A stretch of DNA of 64,000 nucleotides from Prevotella sp. E2-28 (GTDB lineage Bacteria; Bacteroidota; Bacteroidia; Bacteroidales; Bacteroidaceae), in the NCBI RefSeq assembly GCF_022024055.1, contig NZ_CP091788.1, positions 2,976,001 through 3,040,000 of the forward strand, given 5' to 3'. Numbering within the stretch: position 1 is the first letter of the stretch; every line of letters begins with the position of its first letter. The notes beneath the pieces were generated by a model that saw nothing but the letters and a program-made list of their open reading frames with translations, searched no databases and was not told the DNA's origin. Of the stretch, positions 45,098 to 54,649 are shown one piece after another. Both the position numbers and the translations under genes were made by a program.

Positions 45098-48000
45098 ATG
45101 AAAAGTCATTATATTCTGACCCTGACAATTGCCGGCGGACTCTTTCTTGGAACACCAGCATATGCTCAGGACGACTTCAATGAAGAAGAACAGGCCACCA
45201 TCGTTAAAAAGAAAGAACAACCCAAGTTGCCCGATTATGAGATGATGGAAGTGAGGGGATTCTGTACAGATGCCGTTACTAAGACGCCCCTCGGAGGTAT
45301 TATGGTTCAGGCTCTCAACGACAAGAGATATACAGCTATGACCGAGGACAACGGTGAGTTTGTCATCAAAGTGCCAACTTTTGTCACTGCACTTTATGTT
45401 CATGCCCCACAATACCTCAGTCAGCAAGTAGGACTGGGCAAGCAGGGCTCAATCGTACAGGTAACATTACTGCCCGACAAGTTCCTACCCATGTTCGATA
45501 ACTCCACGACTATTCAGGCATCGGGCACCGCAACGATTCGAAGTACCACCTCACAGACTGTGGAAACGGATATCGAAGAACATTTGGGTGCCGACATACG
45601 TGCTATCAACCGTTCTGGTGGTCCTGGATACGGTACTGCCATGTTCGTACGTGGTTTTAACTCCCTGAATGCTAATGCTCAGCCACTCATTGTCGTAGAT
45701 GGCATTGTCCAGGATATGCAGCAAAACCGCTCATCACTCCATGACGGTGATTACACCAACCTGATGCTCAATATTAATCCTGAGGACATCGAGAAGGTCA
45801 CTATCATGAAGAATGCCACTGCTCTATATGGAGCAAAAGGTGGTAATGGCGTCATCCTCATCGAGACCAAGCGCGGTCACTCTATGGCTACCCGCATTGA
45901 TGCGAATATAGGTATTGGTGTAACTCTTGAGCCTCGCACGCCCGATATGATGAACGCCAATCAGTATCGTCTCTATGCCACAGAGATGCTGGGCACCTAC
46001 CCTACCATCCAAAACTATACGGTTGATGCACAGACCTTCCGTTTCCTTGCCACAGACGAGAATGTTTATCCATACAAAAAATATCTCAACGACACAGACT
46101 GGAAAAAGGAAGTCTATCATCAGGCTTTCAATCAGAACTACAATATCAACGTACAGGGTGGTGACAACGTAGGTATGTATAACCTCTCGCTAGGCTATAC
46201 CGATGGTCAAAGCACTGCTCGCAAGAATGGTTTCAACCGTCTGAATGTGCGCTTTAATACTGATATTAATATTATCAAACGACTGACAACACGTTTTGAC
46301 ATGTCGTACACGAAGGTCAACCGCGATGTATTCGACAATGGTGCTCCCAGTGATCTTACTTCTGGCACTATCTCATCACCCACCTTCCTGGCACTCATCA
46401 AGGCTCCATTCCTGCATCCCTACACCTATAATAATATCACAAAAAAACTGTCTGGGACGCTTTCCGATGCTGATGATTTCCTCACCCCACTCAGTTCTGA
46501 CCTCTCACTGGGTAACCCCACAGCCCTTCTGTCTAATGGTAGCGCTATCAACAAGAACCGTGTAGAGACCACTCATTTCAACACAGTCATTGCACCTCGA
46601 TATGAGTTCAATGATTATATGACACTCACAGAGACGTTCAGCTATACCCTCGACCGCGTGTCTCAGCGTTACTATCGTCCTACAGGCGGTATGCCCTCGT
46701 TCCTCATTGAGGGTATTGGTCGTGTACAGAATATGGCTATGTCTATGTTCTCTAAGGAGGTTAGCGTTGTCAGCGACACCCGTTTGGAATACGCCAGACA
46801 GTTTGGTGCCCATCATCTTAATGCCTTTGCAGGTGTGCGCTATGCCTCGTTTGCCTACGATGACAACGCGCCACAAGGTCAATATGCTTCGGCAGGTAAT
46901 GACAAGACCCCCAATATCAGTGCCAGCATGGATTATGTAGAAGCTACTGGTGCCGATGATGAATGGCGCAACCTCACTTGGTATGCTAATGCCGACTATA
47001 ACTATCGCAATCGCTACTTTTTGCAGGCCACGCTGGCTATGGAGGGCTGCAGTCGCTTTGGTAAGGAGGCTGATGGTTTGAAACTTGGTGGTGTTGCATG
47101 GGGTATTTTCCCCAGTGTCCAACTGGGATGGGTTATCACCAACGAGTCTTGGTTCCCCCAGAACCTTGGTATCAACTACCTGCTGCTGCGTGCCGGATGG
47201 GACCTCAGTGGTAACGACGACATCAGCAACTATGCTGCACGCACCTCGTTTGGCGTTAGTAAATACCTGTGGCGCACTACTGCTGCACAGCTCGACAATA
47301 TCGGTAACGAGAACATCTCATGGGAACAGACCAGCAAATGGAATCTGGGCTTCAAGACCAGTCTGCTCAACCACCGTGTGGGTGTTGACTTCGACTACTA
47401 TCGTCATCACACCAGCAACCTGCTCACACTGAAGCATTTTGACAACCCCGTTGCTGGTATCAATAACTATTGGAGCAATGGTGGTTCTTTGGAGAACCAA
47501 GGTGTAGAAGCCACTATCACGGTAAAGCCCGTTGTCATGCGCGATTTGACTGTTGAAGTAGGTGCATCCCTTGGTCATTATGTCAACAAGATAAAAACCC
47601 TGCCCAACAACGACCAGATTTATGTTGTTGGTCGACAGGTTACTGGCTATACCAATTCCATCTATGGAACGGATAACATTGCTACTATCATTGGTCAGCC
47701 TCTCGGTGTATTCTACGGCTATAAAACTAATGGAGTTTTCGCTTCTGATCAGGCTGCTCGTGTCAACACGCCAACAACCGACAGCCCTGAAGGCTATCTT
47801 TTCATGCGCGACGATACCGGCACACCACAGTATTTCAAAGCTGGCGATGTGCAGTTTGCCGACCTTGATGGCAATGGTGAGATTAACGAGAAGGACAAGA
47901 CCATTTTTGGCGACCCCAATCCCGATATCTATGGAAACATCTTTGCCAATGTGAACTGGAAGAACCTGACATTGCGCATTGGTATCAACTATTCGCTGGG

Positions 48001-48409
48001 TAATGACGTGTTCAACTATCAACGCAGCCTGTTAGAAAGTGGCAGCAACTTCTATAATCAGACCACGACAATGACCAATCGTTGGCGTGCTGAGGGGCAG
48101 CAGACCGACATGCCACGTATCAGCTATGGCGACCCCATGGGCAACAGTCGTTTCAGCGATCGCTGGATTGAGGATGGCAGCTACCTGCGTCTGAAGACCG
48201 TCAACCTGACGTATAAGGTGCCCGTAGAGTATTCTTGGCTGCAGGGACTCACCGTATGGGCCGAGGCCAACAACCTCTTCACCATCACCCGTTATCTAGG
48301 CGGTGATCCAGAGTTTGCCGTTTCTAATTCTGTGCTCTATCAAGGCATTGATGCTGGCAACGTGGCCTTAAGCCGCACCTTCACTGTTGGAATGAAAATA
48401 AACCTCTAA
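45098..48409 (+). CDS. SusC-family TonB-dependent outer-membrane transporter (second pair)
   Basis: 1103 residues with a signal peptide (TIAGGLFLGTPAYAQ). An acidic/basic stretch (DDFNEEEQATIVKKKEQPKLP) precedes the carboxypeptidase-like domain (VRGFCTDAVTKTPLGGIMVQ, about 51-120). The plug has GTAMFVRGFNSLNANAQPLIVVDGIVQ (about 181-207) and VTIMKNATALYGAKGGNGVILIETKRG (about 233-259). The barrel ends SRTFTVGMKINL. Its SusD partner starts 16 bases downstream. It is well diverged from the first SusC-type protein, so the two pairs probably import different ligands or different parts of one. Confidence 0.93.
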   Translation: MKSHYILTLTIAGGLFLGTPAYAQDDFNEEEQATIVKKKEQPKLPDYEMMEVRGFCTDAVTKTPLGGIMVQALNDKRYTAMTEDNGEFVIKVPTFVTALYVHAPQYLSQQVGLGKQGSIVQVTLLPDKFLPMFDNSTTIQASGTATIRSTTSQTVETDIEEHLGADIRAINRSGGPGYGTAMFVRGFNSLNANAQPLIVVDGIVQDMQQNRSSLHDGDYTNLMLNINPEDIEKVTIMKNATALYGAKGGNGVILIETKRGHSMATRIDANIGIGVTLEPRTPDMMNANQYRLYATEMLGTYPTIQNYTVDAQTFRFLATDENVYPYKKYLNDTDWKKEVYHQAFNQNYNINVQGGDNVGMYNLSLGYTDGQSTARKNGFNRLNVRFNTDINIIKRLTTRFDMSYTKVNRDVFDNGAPSDLTSGTISSPTFLALIKAPFLHPYTYNNITKKLSGTLSDADDFLTPLSSDLSLGNPTALLSNGSAINKNRVETTHFNTVIAPRYEFNDYMTLTETFSYTLDRVSQRYYRPTGGMPSFLIEGIGRVQNMAMSMFSKEVSVVSDTRLEYARQFGAHHLNAFAGVRYASFAYDDNAPQGQYASAGNDKTPNISASMDYVEATGADDEWRNLTWYANADYNYRNRYFLQATLAMEGCSRFGKEADGLKLGGVAWGIFPSVQLGWVITNESWFPQNLGINYLLLRAGWDLSGNDDISNYAARTSFGVSKYLWRTTAAQLDNIGNENISWEQTSKWNLGFKTSLLNHRVGVDFDYYRHHTSNLLTLKHFDNPVAGINNYWSNGGSLENQGVEATITVKPVVMRDLTVEVGASLGHYVNKIKTLPNNDQIYVVGRQVTGYTNSIYGTDNIATIIGQPLGVFYGYKTNGVFASDQAARVNTPTTDSPEGYLFMRDDTGTPQYFKAGDVQFADLDGNGEINEKDKTIFGDPNPDIYGNIFANVNWKNLTLRIGINYSLGNDVFNYQRSLLESGSNFYNQTTTMTNRWRAEGQQTDMPRISYGDPMGNSRFSDRWIEDGSYLRLKTVNLTYKVPVEYSWLQGLTVWAEANNLFTITRYLGGDPEFAVSNSVLYQGIDAGNVALSRTFTVGMKINL

Positions 48410-48424
48410 TCTTCGAATACAGAT

Positions 48425-50269
48425 ATGAAACAACTCAAATATTTCATCTGCGCCCTTTGCGCTGTTGCAAGTCTCTCTTCATGCGAAGATTTCTTCGAGA
48501 CAGACTCCAATCGTCAAATCTTTGATCCTGATCTAAGCGAGAAGACCGACTCCATGTTCTATATGCTAGGCATCATGAAAGGTATGCAACAGGTAGCCGA
48601 TCAACATGTGCTCATCAATGAGATGCGTGGCGACTTGGTAGCCACAAATAGCTACTCTGAGACATCACTCAAACAGTTAGCAACCTTTAATGTTGACTAC
48701 ACCAACAAATACGATTCGGCCTACCTCTATTATCGTATCATCAATAATTGCAACTATTTCATAGCCCATCGTAAAGACTCGGCCCTAATGACGGGAAGTC
48801 GCTATGTCAACATACCCGAAATTGCCGAAGCCCATGCCGTACGTGCGTGGACCTATCTGCAGTTGGTAAAGACCTACGGTCGTGTGCCATTCTATACAGA
48901 CCCGCTAGTCACAATCGGCAGTGCCAGTCATATCACTGATAGTGTAGACCTTCAGACCATTCTCTCTAAGTTCGAGGCAGACCTGAAGCACTACAGCGGC
49001 ACACCCGTTCCCACCTATGGTGAAGTCAGTGCAGGCTACCTGAACAGCAGTACCTCAGAGAATACTGTTGAGAAGAAGATACACTCTAGCAATATCATGC
49101 TGCCTATTGATGTGGTACTGGGTGACCTCTACCTTGAGAGCCATGAGTACGAGAAAGCAGCCAAAAGCTATTTCAACTACATCAAGCTGGTTAATCTCTC
49201 ACTCAGCAACTACTATGTCAATCCGCGTTCTATTTCTAACATAGAGGAGAAGATTCCAAAGAATATGCCCACATCTATCTCTAACGGTTATACATGGTCA
49301 TCAATCTTTGCTTTTAGCAGTCCTAAAGACAGTGTGACTTATATTCCGCTGGCATCTAATCGTCTTCGTGGTGTAGTAACCAAACTGCCAGGTCTCTTTG
49401 GTTATGATTTCTATAGTACTTCGACTTCCGAACGCTATATTGTAGAACGCCAGATAGAAGCTTCAGATGCCTATAAGACGCTCTCAGAAGAGCAGGAGTT
49501 CTACTATCGCCCTGTAGGTAGTAGTGATACCATCCTCACAGCCCCGTTAGGCGACCTGCGCCGTTACGTCACATTCCAGTCGGCTACAAGAAACGACTCT
49601 ACGTTTAACGTGATGACCAAGTTTAACAATGCCAATATTCCCGTCTATCGTGGTGCTACGGTTTATCTGCGACTGGCTGAGGCCATCAATCGCTGGGGAT
49701 ATCCCGATTTGGCTTTTGCCATCCTTAGAGAAGGAATCAACATTAATCTTATCGAGCGTGTCATTACAACACCAGAACAAGCTATTGTACGCCGACAGTA
49801 TATTCGTCCAGAGTCGTTCCGTATCCTCATTGATGAGCTGCCATTTATCAATGAGCAGATTACACAGGGAACTACCAAAGCTGACACTGTTTATACCTCA
49901 CGTTTCTATAATGCAGGTATTCACGGGCGCGGTACTTATCAAGCCGATAATGTCCGTTCACCTTATCTGCCCGACAATATTGTAGGCAAAAAGATTGCAG
50001 AACTAGAGGCTAAAGGCGAACTTGTCAAGACAGGTACCTTAAACGATACCATTAACGCTGTAGAAGACCTAATATGCGACGAAATGGCACTTGAACTGGC
50101 ATTCGAAGGAACTCGATTCGGTGACCTCACGAGACTGGCCCGTCACAAGAACAAAGCAGGATGGTATGGTTTAAACTACGGTTCTAAATGGCTAGCTAAC
50201 AAGCTGGCTTATAAGAAGCCTAGTGTAGACTTAAAGGACGAAAAGAACTGGTTCCTACCGTTCCAGTAA
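48425..50269 (+). CDS. SusD/RagB-family lipoprotein (second pair)
   Basis: 614 residues; lipoprotein signal MKQLKYFICALCAVASLSSC then EDFFETDSN. SusD landmarks include EIAEAHAVRAWTYLQLVKTYGRVPFYTDPL (about 138-167) and LICDEMALELAFEGTRFGDLTRLARHK (about 551-577). It is the last gene of the locus and is followed by a strong terminator. Confidence 0.93.
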   Translation: MKQLKYFICALCAVASLSSCEDFFETDSNRQIFDPDLSEKTDSMFYMLGIMKGMQQVADQHVLINEMRGDLVATNSYSETSLKQLATFNVDYTNKYDSAYLYYRIINNCNYFIAHRKDSALMTGSRYVNIPEIAEAHAVRAWTYLQLVKTYGRVPFYTDPLVTIGSASHITDSVDLQTILSKFEADLKHYSGTPVPTYGEVSAGYLNSSTSENTVEKKIHSSNIMLPIDVVLGDLYLESHEYEKAAKSYFNYIKLVNLSLSNYYVNPRSISNIEEKIPKNMPTSISNGYTWSSIFAFSSPKDSVTYIPLASNRLRGVVTKLPGLFGYDFYSTSTSERYIVERQIEASDAYKTLSEEQEFYYRPVGSSDTILTAPLGDLRRYVTFQSATRNDSTFNVMTKFNNANIPVYRGATVYLRLAEAINRWGYPDLAFAILREGININLIERVITTPEQAIVRRQYIRPESFRILIDELPFINEQITQGTTKADTVYTSRFYNAGIHGRGTYQADNVRSPYLPDNIVGKKIAELEAKGELVKTGTLNDTINAVEDLICDEMALELAFEGTRFGDLTRLARHKNKAGWYGLNYGSKWLANKLAYKKPSVDLKDEKNWFLPFQ

Positions 50270-50272
50270 ATA

Positions 50273-50312
50273 AAAAGAGAGGGTATCCAAATTGGATGCC
50301 CTCTCTTTTTAT
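50273..50312. terminator. Bidirectional terminator closing the FAS1-SusCD locus
   Basis: AAAAAGAGAGGG.ATCCAA pairs with TTGGAT.CCCTCTCTTTTT, a near-perfect long stem with T runs on both strands. It ends the SusCD locus (plus) and the gene stopping at 50327 (minus). Confidence 0.9.
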
Positions 50313-50326
50313 TATATAACTGTCTA

Positions 50327-51013
50327 TTAATCGTCCAACGAATAAGTTACTGTGGTGACAACACGAATCTTCTTTATATAAGGTGTATTCTCATCGCGAT
50401 TCTCAATCTCAAACTGTCCCTGACCTGCTGTCTGAATTTTTCCAAGTTTCGACTCACTGGCCTCAGCAAACTGCTCGGCAGTCTTCTGTGCGTTCTTGAT
50501 TGCCTCAGACATCATCTCGGGCTTCATCTGCTGGAAAGAAGCATACTCATAGTTAGGATAACTGCTATCCAAAGCTACACCCTGTTTCAGCAGTTCTGCC
50601 TGTTTAAAAATGGCTTTATTCACAGCCTCCACCTTTGTCGTAGCTACCGTAATCGTGGTGTTAACGATATAGCGGAAAGGTTTCTGGTTATCGCCCCACT
50701 CGCGAGCCTCAAGATCAGATACAGATGGGGGATTCACTGTAATCTCGCTTTCATCAAGGCCATTCTGCTTCAAAAAAGCCTTAATCTTTCCAGCCTGCAC
50801 GTTAATACGTTCATAAAGTGTGGGCAGGTCGTTGCCCGTCTCTTTGGTGCTGATGCTCCATGTCACTTTGTCGGCAGGCACTTCGCGCTCAGCCAGTCCC
50901 TTAACAGTAACCTTACGGTCTTTGTTGGTGAAGTTGTCGATACCGGCCTTCACACACCATCCCATCACCATCACACCGATAGCCAGGATGATTGATTCTT
51001 TTACTCTTCCCAT
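50327..51013 (-). CDS. SIMPL-domain (DUF541) protein
   Basis: 228 residues with an N-terminal membrane anchor or signal ([18 protein letters not shown]). The body fits the SIMPL/DUF541 family: [28 protein letters not shown], then [17 protein letters not shown], then [21 protein letters not shown], ending in [11 protein letters not shown]. Members are periplasmic or outer-membrane-associated oligomers of poorly defined role. It is 35 bases after the 51049 gene and probably on the same transcript. Confidence 0.85.
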   Translation of the reverse strand: MGRVKESIILAIGVMVMGWCVKAGIDNFTNKDRKVTVKGLAEREVPADKVTWSISTKETGNDLPTLYERINVQAGKIKAFLKQNGLDESEITVNPPSVSDLEAREWGDNQKPFRYIVNTTITVATTKVEAVNKAIFKQAELLKQGVALDSSYPNYEYASFQQMKPEMMSEAIKNAQKTAEQFAEASESKLGKIQTAGQGQFEIENRDENTPYIKKIRVVTTVTYSLDD

Positions 51014-51048
51014 AATATGATTAATTTTTATGGTTTGAAAGAGGTGAC

Positions 51049-52155
51049 TTATTTCATCACCACTTTCTTACCGTTAACGATATTCAAGCCTTTCTGCAAC
51101 TTGTTCATACGAACGCCCTGCAGGGAGTAGATGCTTTCCTTAGAAGAAATCTTAGAAGAGACAGTAGAGATAGCATTCGTTTCGTGATAGTCGCTATACT
51201 TACCGCCACACCATGTAACCCAGTTCTTTTCCGGGGTCTCCCAAGCATATTTGCCATAGAAGTTAGTATCCAGTGAGCTCACCAGCAGGAACACGTCGCT
51301 CTTCTGCTGCAGCGTCACAGTGTTGTTCTCATCACTATTTCTCTGGAAGCCCGCCTTGGTTCCGTCATTCATAAATGCCAGGGCGGCACGATTTTTCGTT
51401 GTACCAGTATTCACACCAGCCTGTTTTCCTGAATTCAAAGAATTACCATTACTGATAGTCTGTTCATACAGGGCTGATGTCAGCACGAAATCATGAATGC
51501 CACTCTCAGCCATCAGCACCAAGGCTGCATCCTTCGGTGTGGCAATAGCGCTGTCAGCACCGTCAAAGTTAGAGTATGATACATAAGCACCATTTTTAGA
51601 TGAGTAGCCAGCATTGACCTTCACAGCAATCACATCCTCAGGAATGATGTAGCTGCTTGACGTATGATAGCCACGCAGGCCGTTCTCGATATTTACCGAC
51701 AAGGCACCCTGCACCTCTACCAGCGAGAAGTGGACAACGTCTGGCTCATAATTGCTGGCATATTGAGCGTTTGCAGTATTACCATAGGCATGCCCAGCTG
51801 TACCGTATGTCAAAGCTATGAGCAAATCCTTCGTATTAGTCAAGTCACTGAGCACCAGTTCACCCAGAATCTGCCAGCTATATGCTACGAATTCACCTGT
51901 AGCATCACCAAAAAGTGCTGCCATCTGCTTCACATTCTCAATGGTGGCATTGTCGATCTTTGAACCGTCCTCGCCCAGTCCTTTCAAGTCAGCCTTCACC
52001 CACACGGTATCGCCACTGGCAGCCAGTGCATCCTTCTGTGCATTCAGTTCACTCACGGTGAAGGGGGTTTCCTTTGTTCCGTCGCCAGCCATCACGGATG
52101 CCGATACGAACATTATAGCAGCCACAAGGGCCATCATTCTCTTTGATAATTTCAT
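51049..52155 (-). CDS. Secreted protein of unknown function with sorting-like tail
   Basis: 368 residues with a signal peptide ([17 protein letters not shown]). The first part ([35 protein letters not shown]) recalls OB-fold-like segments of small exported Bacteroidales proteins; the middle is beta-rich and unassigned. The C-terminus ([28 protein letters not shown]) is a clear example of the type IX sorting-like tail found on other proteins in this window. No family is recognised. It lies 43 bases after the HMA-domain gene. Confidence 0.6.
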   Translation of the reverse strand: MKLSKRMMALVAAIMFVSASVMAGDGTKETPFTVSELNAQKDALAASGDTVWVKADLKGLGEDGSKIDNATIENVKQMAALFGDATGEFVAYSWQILGELVLSDLTNTKDLLIALTYGTAGHAYGNTANAQYASNYEPDVVHFSLVEVQGALSVNIENGLRGYHTSSSYIIPEDVIAVKVNAGYSSKNGAYVSYSNFDGADSAIATPKDAALVLMAESGIHDFVLTSALYEQTISNGNSLNSGKQAGVNTGTTKNRAALAFMNDGTKAGFQRNSDENNTVTLQQKSDVFLLVSSLDTNFYGKYAWETPEKNWVTWCGGKYSDYHETNAISTVSSKISSKESIYSLQGVRMNKLQKGLNIVNGKKVVMK

Positions 52156-52198
52156 TTCTACTGTTTTTTTATTTTATGTTTTTCGTTTCCAGTATCCA

Positions 52199-52963
52199 TT
52201 ATTTCTCGTCGCACTCATGGGCAGGTGGCACAACGATTTCGATGCCTGCTGCTTTGATGTCGGCAGCGAGTTTCTCGGCATTGGTCTCGTCGGTGAAATA
52301 GGTCACGGCCAGCGAGTTCTGCCTACTGTTCACGTTAGCATCCTCTACCCCATCAACGATGAGCACCTCGTCTATCGTAGCCTGGTTCACCTGACTGGCA
52401 GGGATGTTAAAGTAGGCATAGCCCACCTTAGGACCGCTGTAATAGTTCACAGGCGTAAAACCCAGTTCGCCCAGCGCACGACGAATCTCGGCCTTGCAGG
52501 TACGGTTGGCATCATAGCGCACAAAGATATACTGTTTGTCCAAATGGGGCGCCATGCTGTCGATGCCTGTCATCGCCTTCAGTCGCTGACTGATGCGGTT
52601 ATAACACTTCTGACAATGCATATCATCGATACGCAAACCCATGCCTCGGATAATGGTGTCAGCGGGGCTGTAGGAAGAAGCCTTATAGCGACCCGTGGCA
52701 GCCAGTCGGTCTTGGATACTATCCAGACAGGTCTGCGCGCGATCAAAGGCGATAGTAGCCGTACGGCGCTCAAAATTAAACGTCATGCCGTTAATACCAG
52801 GCAAGCGCTTTACCACCGTCTTCACCTTGTGAGCACACTCCTCACAGCGCATGCCCTTGATACGCATGGTAACAGTATCCGTCTGAGCCATAGCCACATG
52901 TGCGTTTATCATAGTCAGCAGGATGACTACCAGTGTTCTTATCATTATTGTCATATTTCTCAT
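52199..52963 (-). CDS. Exported protein with three heavy-metal-associated (HMA) like domains
   Basis: About 254 residues. The start at 52963 is chosen because a promoter lies at 53001-53031, inside the longer frame. A signal peptide (TLVVILLTMINAHVAMAQ) precedes two HMA domains with the metal-binding CxxC: MRIKGMRCEECAHKV (about 33-47) and LRIDDMHCQKCYNRI (about 111-125). A third HMA-like domain (VGYAYFNIPASQVNQATIDEVLIVDGVEDANVN) lacks the cysteines. The protein ends HECDEK. HMA domains carry Cu(I) or similar soft metals, usually in cytoplasmic chaperones or P-type ATPases, so a stand-alone periplasmic triple HMA protein is unusual. Confidence 0.8.
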   Translation of the reverse strand: MRNMTIMIRTLVVILLTMINAHVAMAQTDTVTMRIKGMRCEECAHKVKTVVKRLPGINGMTFNFERRTATIAFDRAQTCLDSIQDRLAATGRYKASSYSPADTIIRGMGLRIDDMHCQKCYNRISQRLKAMTGIDSMAPHLDKQYIFVRYDANRTCKAEIRRALGELGFTPVNYYSGPKVGYAYFNIPASQVNQATIDEVLIVDGVEDANVNSRQNSLAVTYFTDETNAEKLAADIKAAGIEIVVPPAHECDEK

Positions 52964-53000
52964 ATTCGGCCGTATAGATTTATGTTTCTCTTTCCGTATG

Positions 53001-53031
53001 CAAAGATACGAAAAAAAAACGACATATACAA
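53001..53031 (-). promoter_or_regulatory. Promoter of the HMA-protein gene
   Basis: Minus strand TTG at 53029-53031, 20-nt spacer, TATCTTTG at 53001-53008 followed by CAT. It decides the start at 52963 rather than the upstream in-frame ATG at 53056. Confidence 0.75.
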
Positions 53032-53054
53032 TATTTTCTGTTAATAATCGCCAC

Positions 53055-53095
53055 AAAATAAGCCATAAGCACCCAAAATGGTTACTTATGGCTTA
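53055..53095 (-). terminator. Probable terminator of asd
   Basis: TAAGCCATAAG (53059-53069) pairs with CTTATGGCTTA (53085-53095), an 11-bp stem; on the minus strand it is followed by TTTTG. It lies between the asd stop and the next promoter. Confidence 0.6.
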
Positions 53096-53132
53096 CTTCG
53101 TAAAAATATGCTGTTTCTGCTAGGCGAGCACG

Positions 53133-54146
53133 TTATTTTACGTTGCCCACCTTGATAAGATACTCACCAATCTGAACAGCGTTCAGGGCAGCACCCTTGC
53201 GAATCTGGTCGCCAGAGAGCCAGAACGTCAGACCGTTTTCGTCAGAGATATCCTTGCGCACACGTCCTACATATACATCGTCCTTGCCTGCTGTTTCAAG
53301 AGGCATGGGGTAAACAAGGTTTGCAGGATCGTCAACCAGCGTACAGCCAGGCGCAGCAGCGATAGCCTTCTGAGCCTCTTCTACGCTGATGGGCTTCTCG
53401 GTCTCAATCCACACAGACTCAGAGTGAGAGCGCAGCGAGCTGACGCGTACACACGTAGCCGAGCACTTAGCATCGGTATGCATGATCTTCTGTGTCTCGT
53501 TGTACATCTTCATCTCCTCCTTGGTGTAGCCATTGGGCTGGAACACATCAATCTGAGGAATCACGTTGTAAGCCAACTGATGGGGGAATTTCTTCACCGT
53601 CTTCACCACGCCTGACTCAACGATTTCCTTGTACTGCTGCTGAAGTTCGGCCATAGCAGCTGCACCAGCACCAGAAGCGCTCTGATAAGAAGATACGTGG
53701 ATGCGCTTAATGTGGCTGATATTCTCCAGAGGCTGCAGTACCACTACCATCATGATCGTGGTGCAGTTAGGGTTGGCAATGATACCGCGGGGGCGTTTCA
53801 GTGCATCCTCAGCATTACACTCGGGCACTACCAAGGGCACATCATCATCCATACGGAAAGCGCTGGAGTTGTCAATCATCACGGCACCATACTTTGTGAT
53901 GGTCTCGGCAAACTCCTTAGAAGTGCCTGCACCAGCAGAGGTGAATGCGATGTCGATATCCTTAAAGTCATCGTTATGCTGAAGGAGTTTTACGGTCAGT
54001 TCCTTGCCGCGGAAGGTGTATTTAGTGCCGGCACTGCGCTCAGAACCAAACAATACCAGTTCATCCATGGGGAAATTTCTCTCATCAAGAAGTCTCAAAA
54101 ACTCCTGTCCTACAGCGCCTGATGCGCCAACAATTGCTACTTTCAT
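53133..54146 (-). CDS. asd: Aspartate-semialdehyde dehydrogenase
   Basis: 337 residues, the usual length. It reduces aspartyl phosphate to aspartate semialdehyde with NADPH, the branch point to lysine/diaminopimelate, threonine and methionine. [18 protein letters not shown] at the N-terminus is the NADP-binding loop; NPNCTTI carries the catalytic Cys128; [16 protein letters not shown] and the late [15 protein letters not shown] with its substrate-binding Arg/His are family features. It is monocistronic, with a promoter at 54172-54179 and a terminator at 53055-53095. Confidence 0.95.
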   Translation of the reverse strand: MKVAIVGASGAVGQEFLRLLDERNFPMDELVLFGSERSAGTKYTFRGKELTVKLLQHNDDFKDIDIAFTSAGAGTSKEFAETITKYGAVMIDNSSAFRMDDDVPLVVPECNAEDALKRPRGIIANPNCTTIMMVVVLQPLENISHIKRIHVSSYQSASGAGAAAMAELQQQYKEIVESGVVKTVKKFPHQLAYNVIPQIDVFQPNGYTKEEMKMYNETQKIMHTDAKCSATCVRVSSLRSHSESVWIETEKPISVEEAQKAIAAAPGCTLVDDPANLVYPMPLETAGKDDVYVGRVRKDISDENGLTFWLSGDQIRKGAALNAVQIGEYLIKVGNVK

Positions 54147-54171
54147 TTTACCAGAATTTAAATTTTGGCTG

Positions 54172-54205
54172 CAAAATTACAACTTTTCCATTAAATAAGT
54201 GACAA
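54172..54205 (-). promoter_or_regulatory. Promoter of asd
   Basis: Minus strand TAATTTTG at 54172-54179 is a good -7 box; the nearest TTG (54203-54205) is 23 nt away, slightly longer than usual. Confidence 0.5.
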
Positions 54206-54277
54206 AATGAAAGAAAAAATTGTTTATTTGATAAAGAACTGTAAATACATCAAGACACTGCATCATACCAACCGACC

Positions 54278-54460
54278 TGCGGCATTGCGGCAGCGCGGCA
54301 GTGCGGCATTGAGATGTTTGATATGTCGTAGATGTGTCTTATATCTATTATTAAATTATTATATATTATAATATATAATAATTCTATATATAGGTTTTTA
54401 ACAGGATGCCGCGGATGCAAAAATGCTAATGCCGCATTGCCGCAATGCCGCAATGCCGCG
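54278..54460. repeat. GC-rich inverted repeat around an AT-rich palindrome
   Basis: The left arm 54278-54310 (TGCGGCATTGCGGCAGCGCGG...) and the right arm 54428-54460 (AATGCCGCATTGCCGCAATG...) are inverted copies with about 29 of 33 positions matching. Each arm is itself made of CCGCAATG-like units. The 117 bp between them are AT-rich and contain a perfect palindrome. No gene is present. Confidence 0.75.
54354..54383. repeat. Perfect 30-bp A/T palindrome
   Basis: AATTATTATATATTA and its exact complement meet at 54368/54369 with no loop; every one of the 15 base pairs matches. It lies midway between the two GC-rich arms. Confidence 0.85.
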
Positions 54461-54482
54461 CATCACACCGACCTAAGGACCA

Positions 54483-54542
54483 ACGAGAACGGAGCGGAAG
54501 TCTGACGAGAACGGAGCAGAAGCCTGACGAGAACGGAGCCTG
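54483..54542 (+). repeat. 22-bp tandem repeat, 2.7 units
   Basis: ACGAGAACGGAGCGGAAGTCTG, then ACGAGAACGGAGCAGAAGCCTG, then ACGAGAACGGAGCCTG. Units 1 and 2 differ at two positions. It is intergenic, just upstream of the antiporter promoter. Confidence 0.85.
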
Positions 54543-54593
54543 TAAGATTGTAATTTTATACCTTATTATAAGAAGAAAAATGGGGGATACATT

Positions 54594-54623
54594 TTGCCAT
54601 CTGCCATTTTTTTAGTACCTTTG
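54594..54623 (+). promoter_or_regulatory. Promoter of the antiporter gene
   Basis: TTG at 54594-54596, 19-nt spacer, TACCTTTG at 54616-54623 followed by CAG; 26 nt before the start codon. Confidence 0.75.
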
Positions 54624-54649
54624 CAGAAGATTTAAAGAAGCACACCTGC

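Noticed and set aside
51818..53044. Open frame of 408 codons on the plus strand
   Set aside because: Antisense to the 51049 gene and the HMA-domain gene, both of which have signal peptides and recognisable features; it crosses their promoter and spacer.
54278..54460. Insertion sequence
   Set aside because: The inverted arms enclose only 117 bp with no transposase frame, and no target-site duplication could be made out by eye.
54483..54542. Possible small CRISPR array
   Set aside because: The 22-bp units are directly adjacent with no unique spacers, and no cas gene is present.
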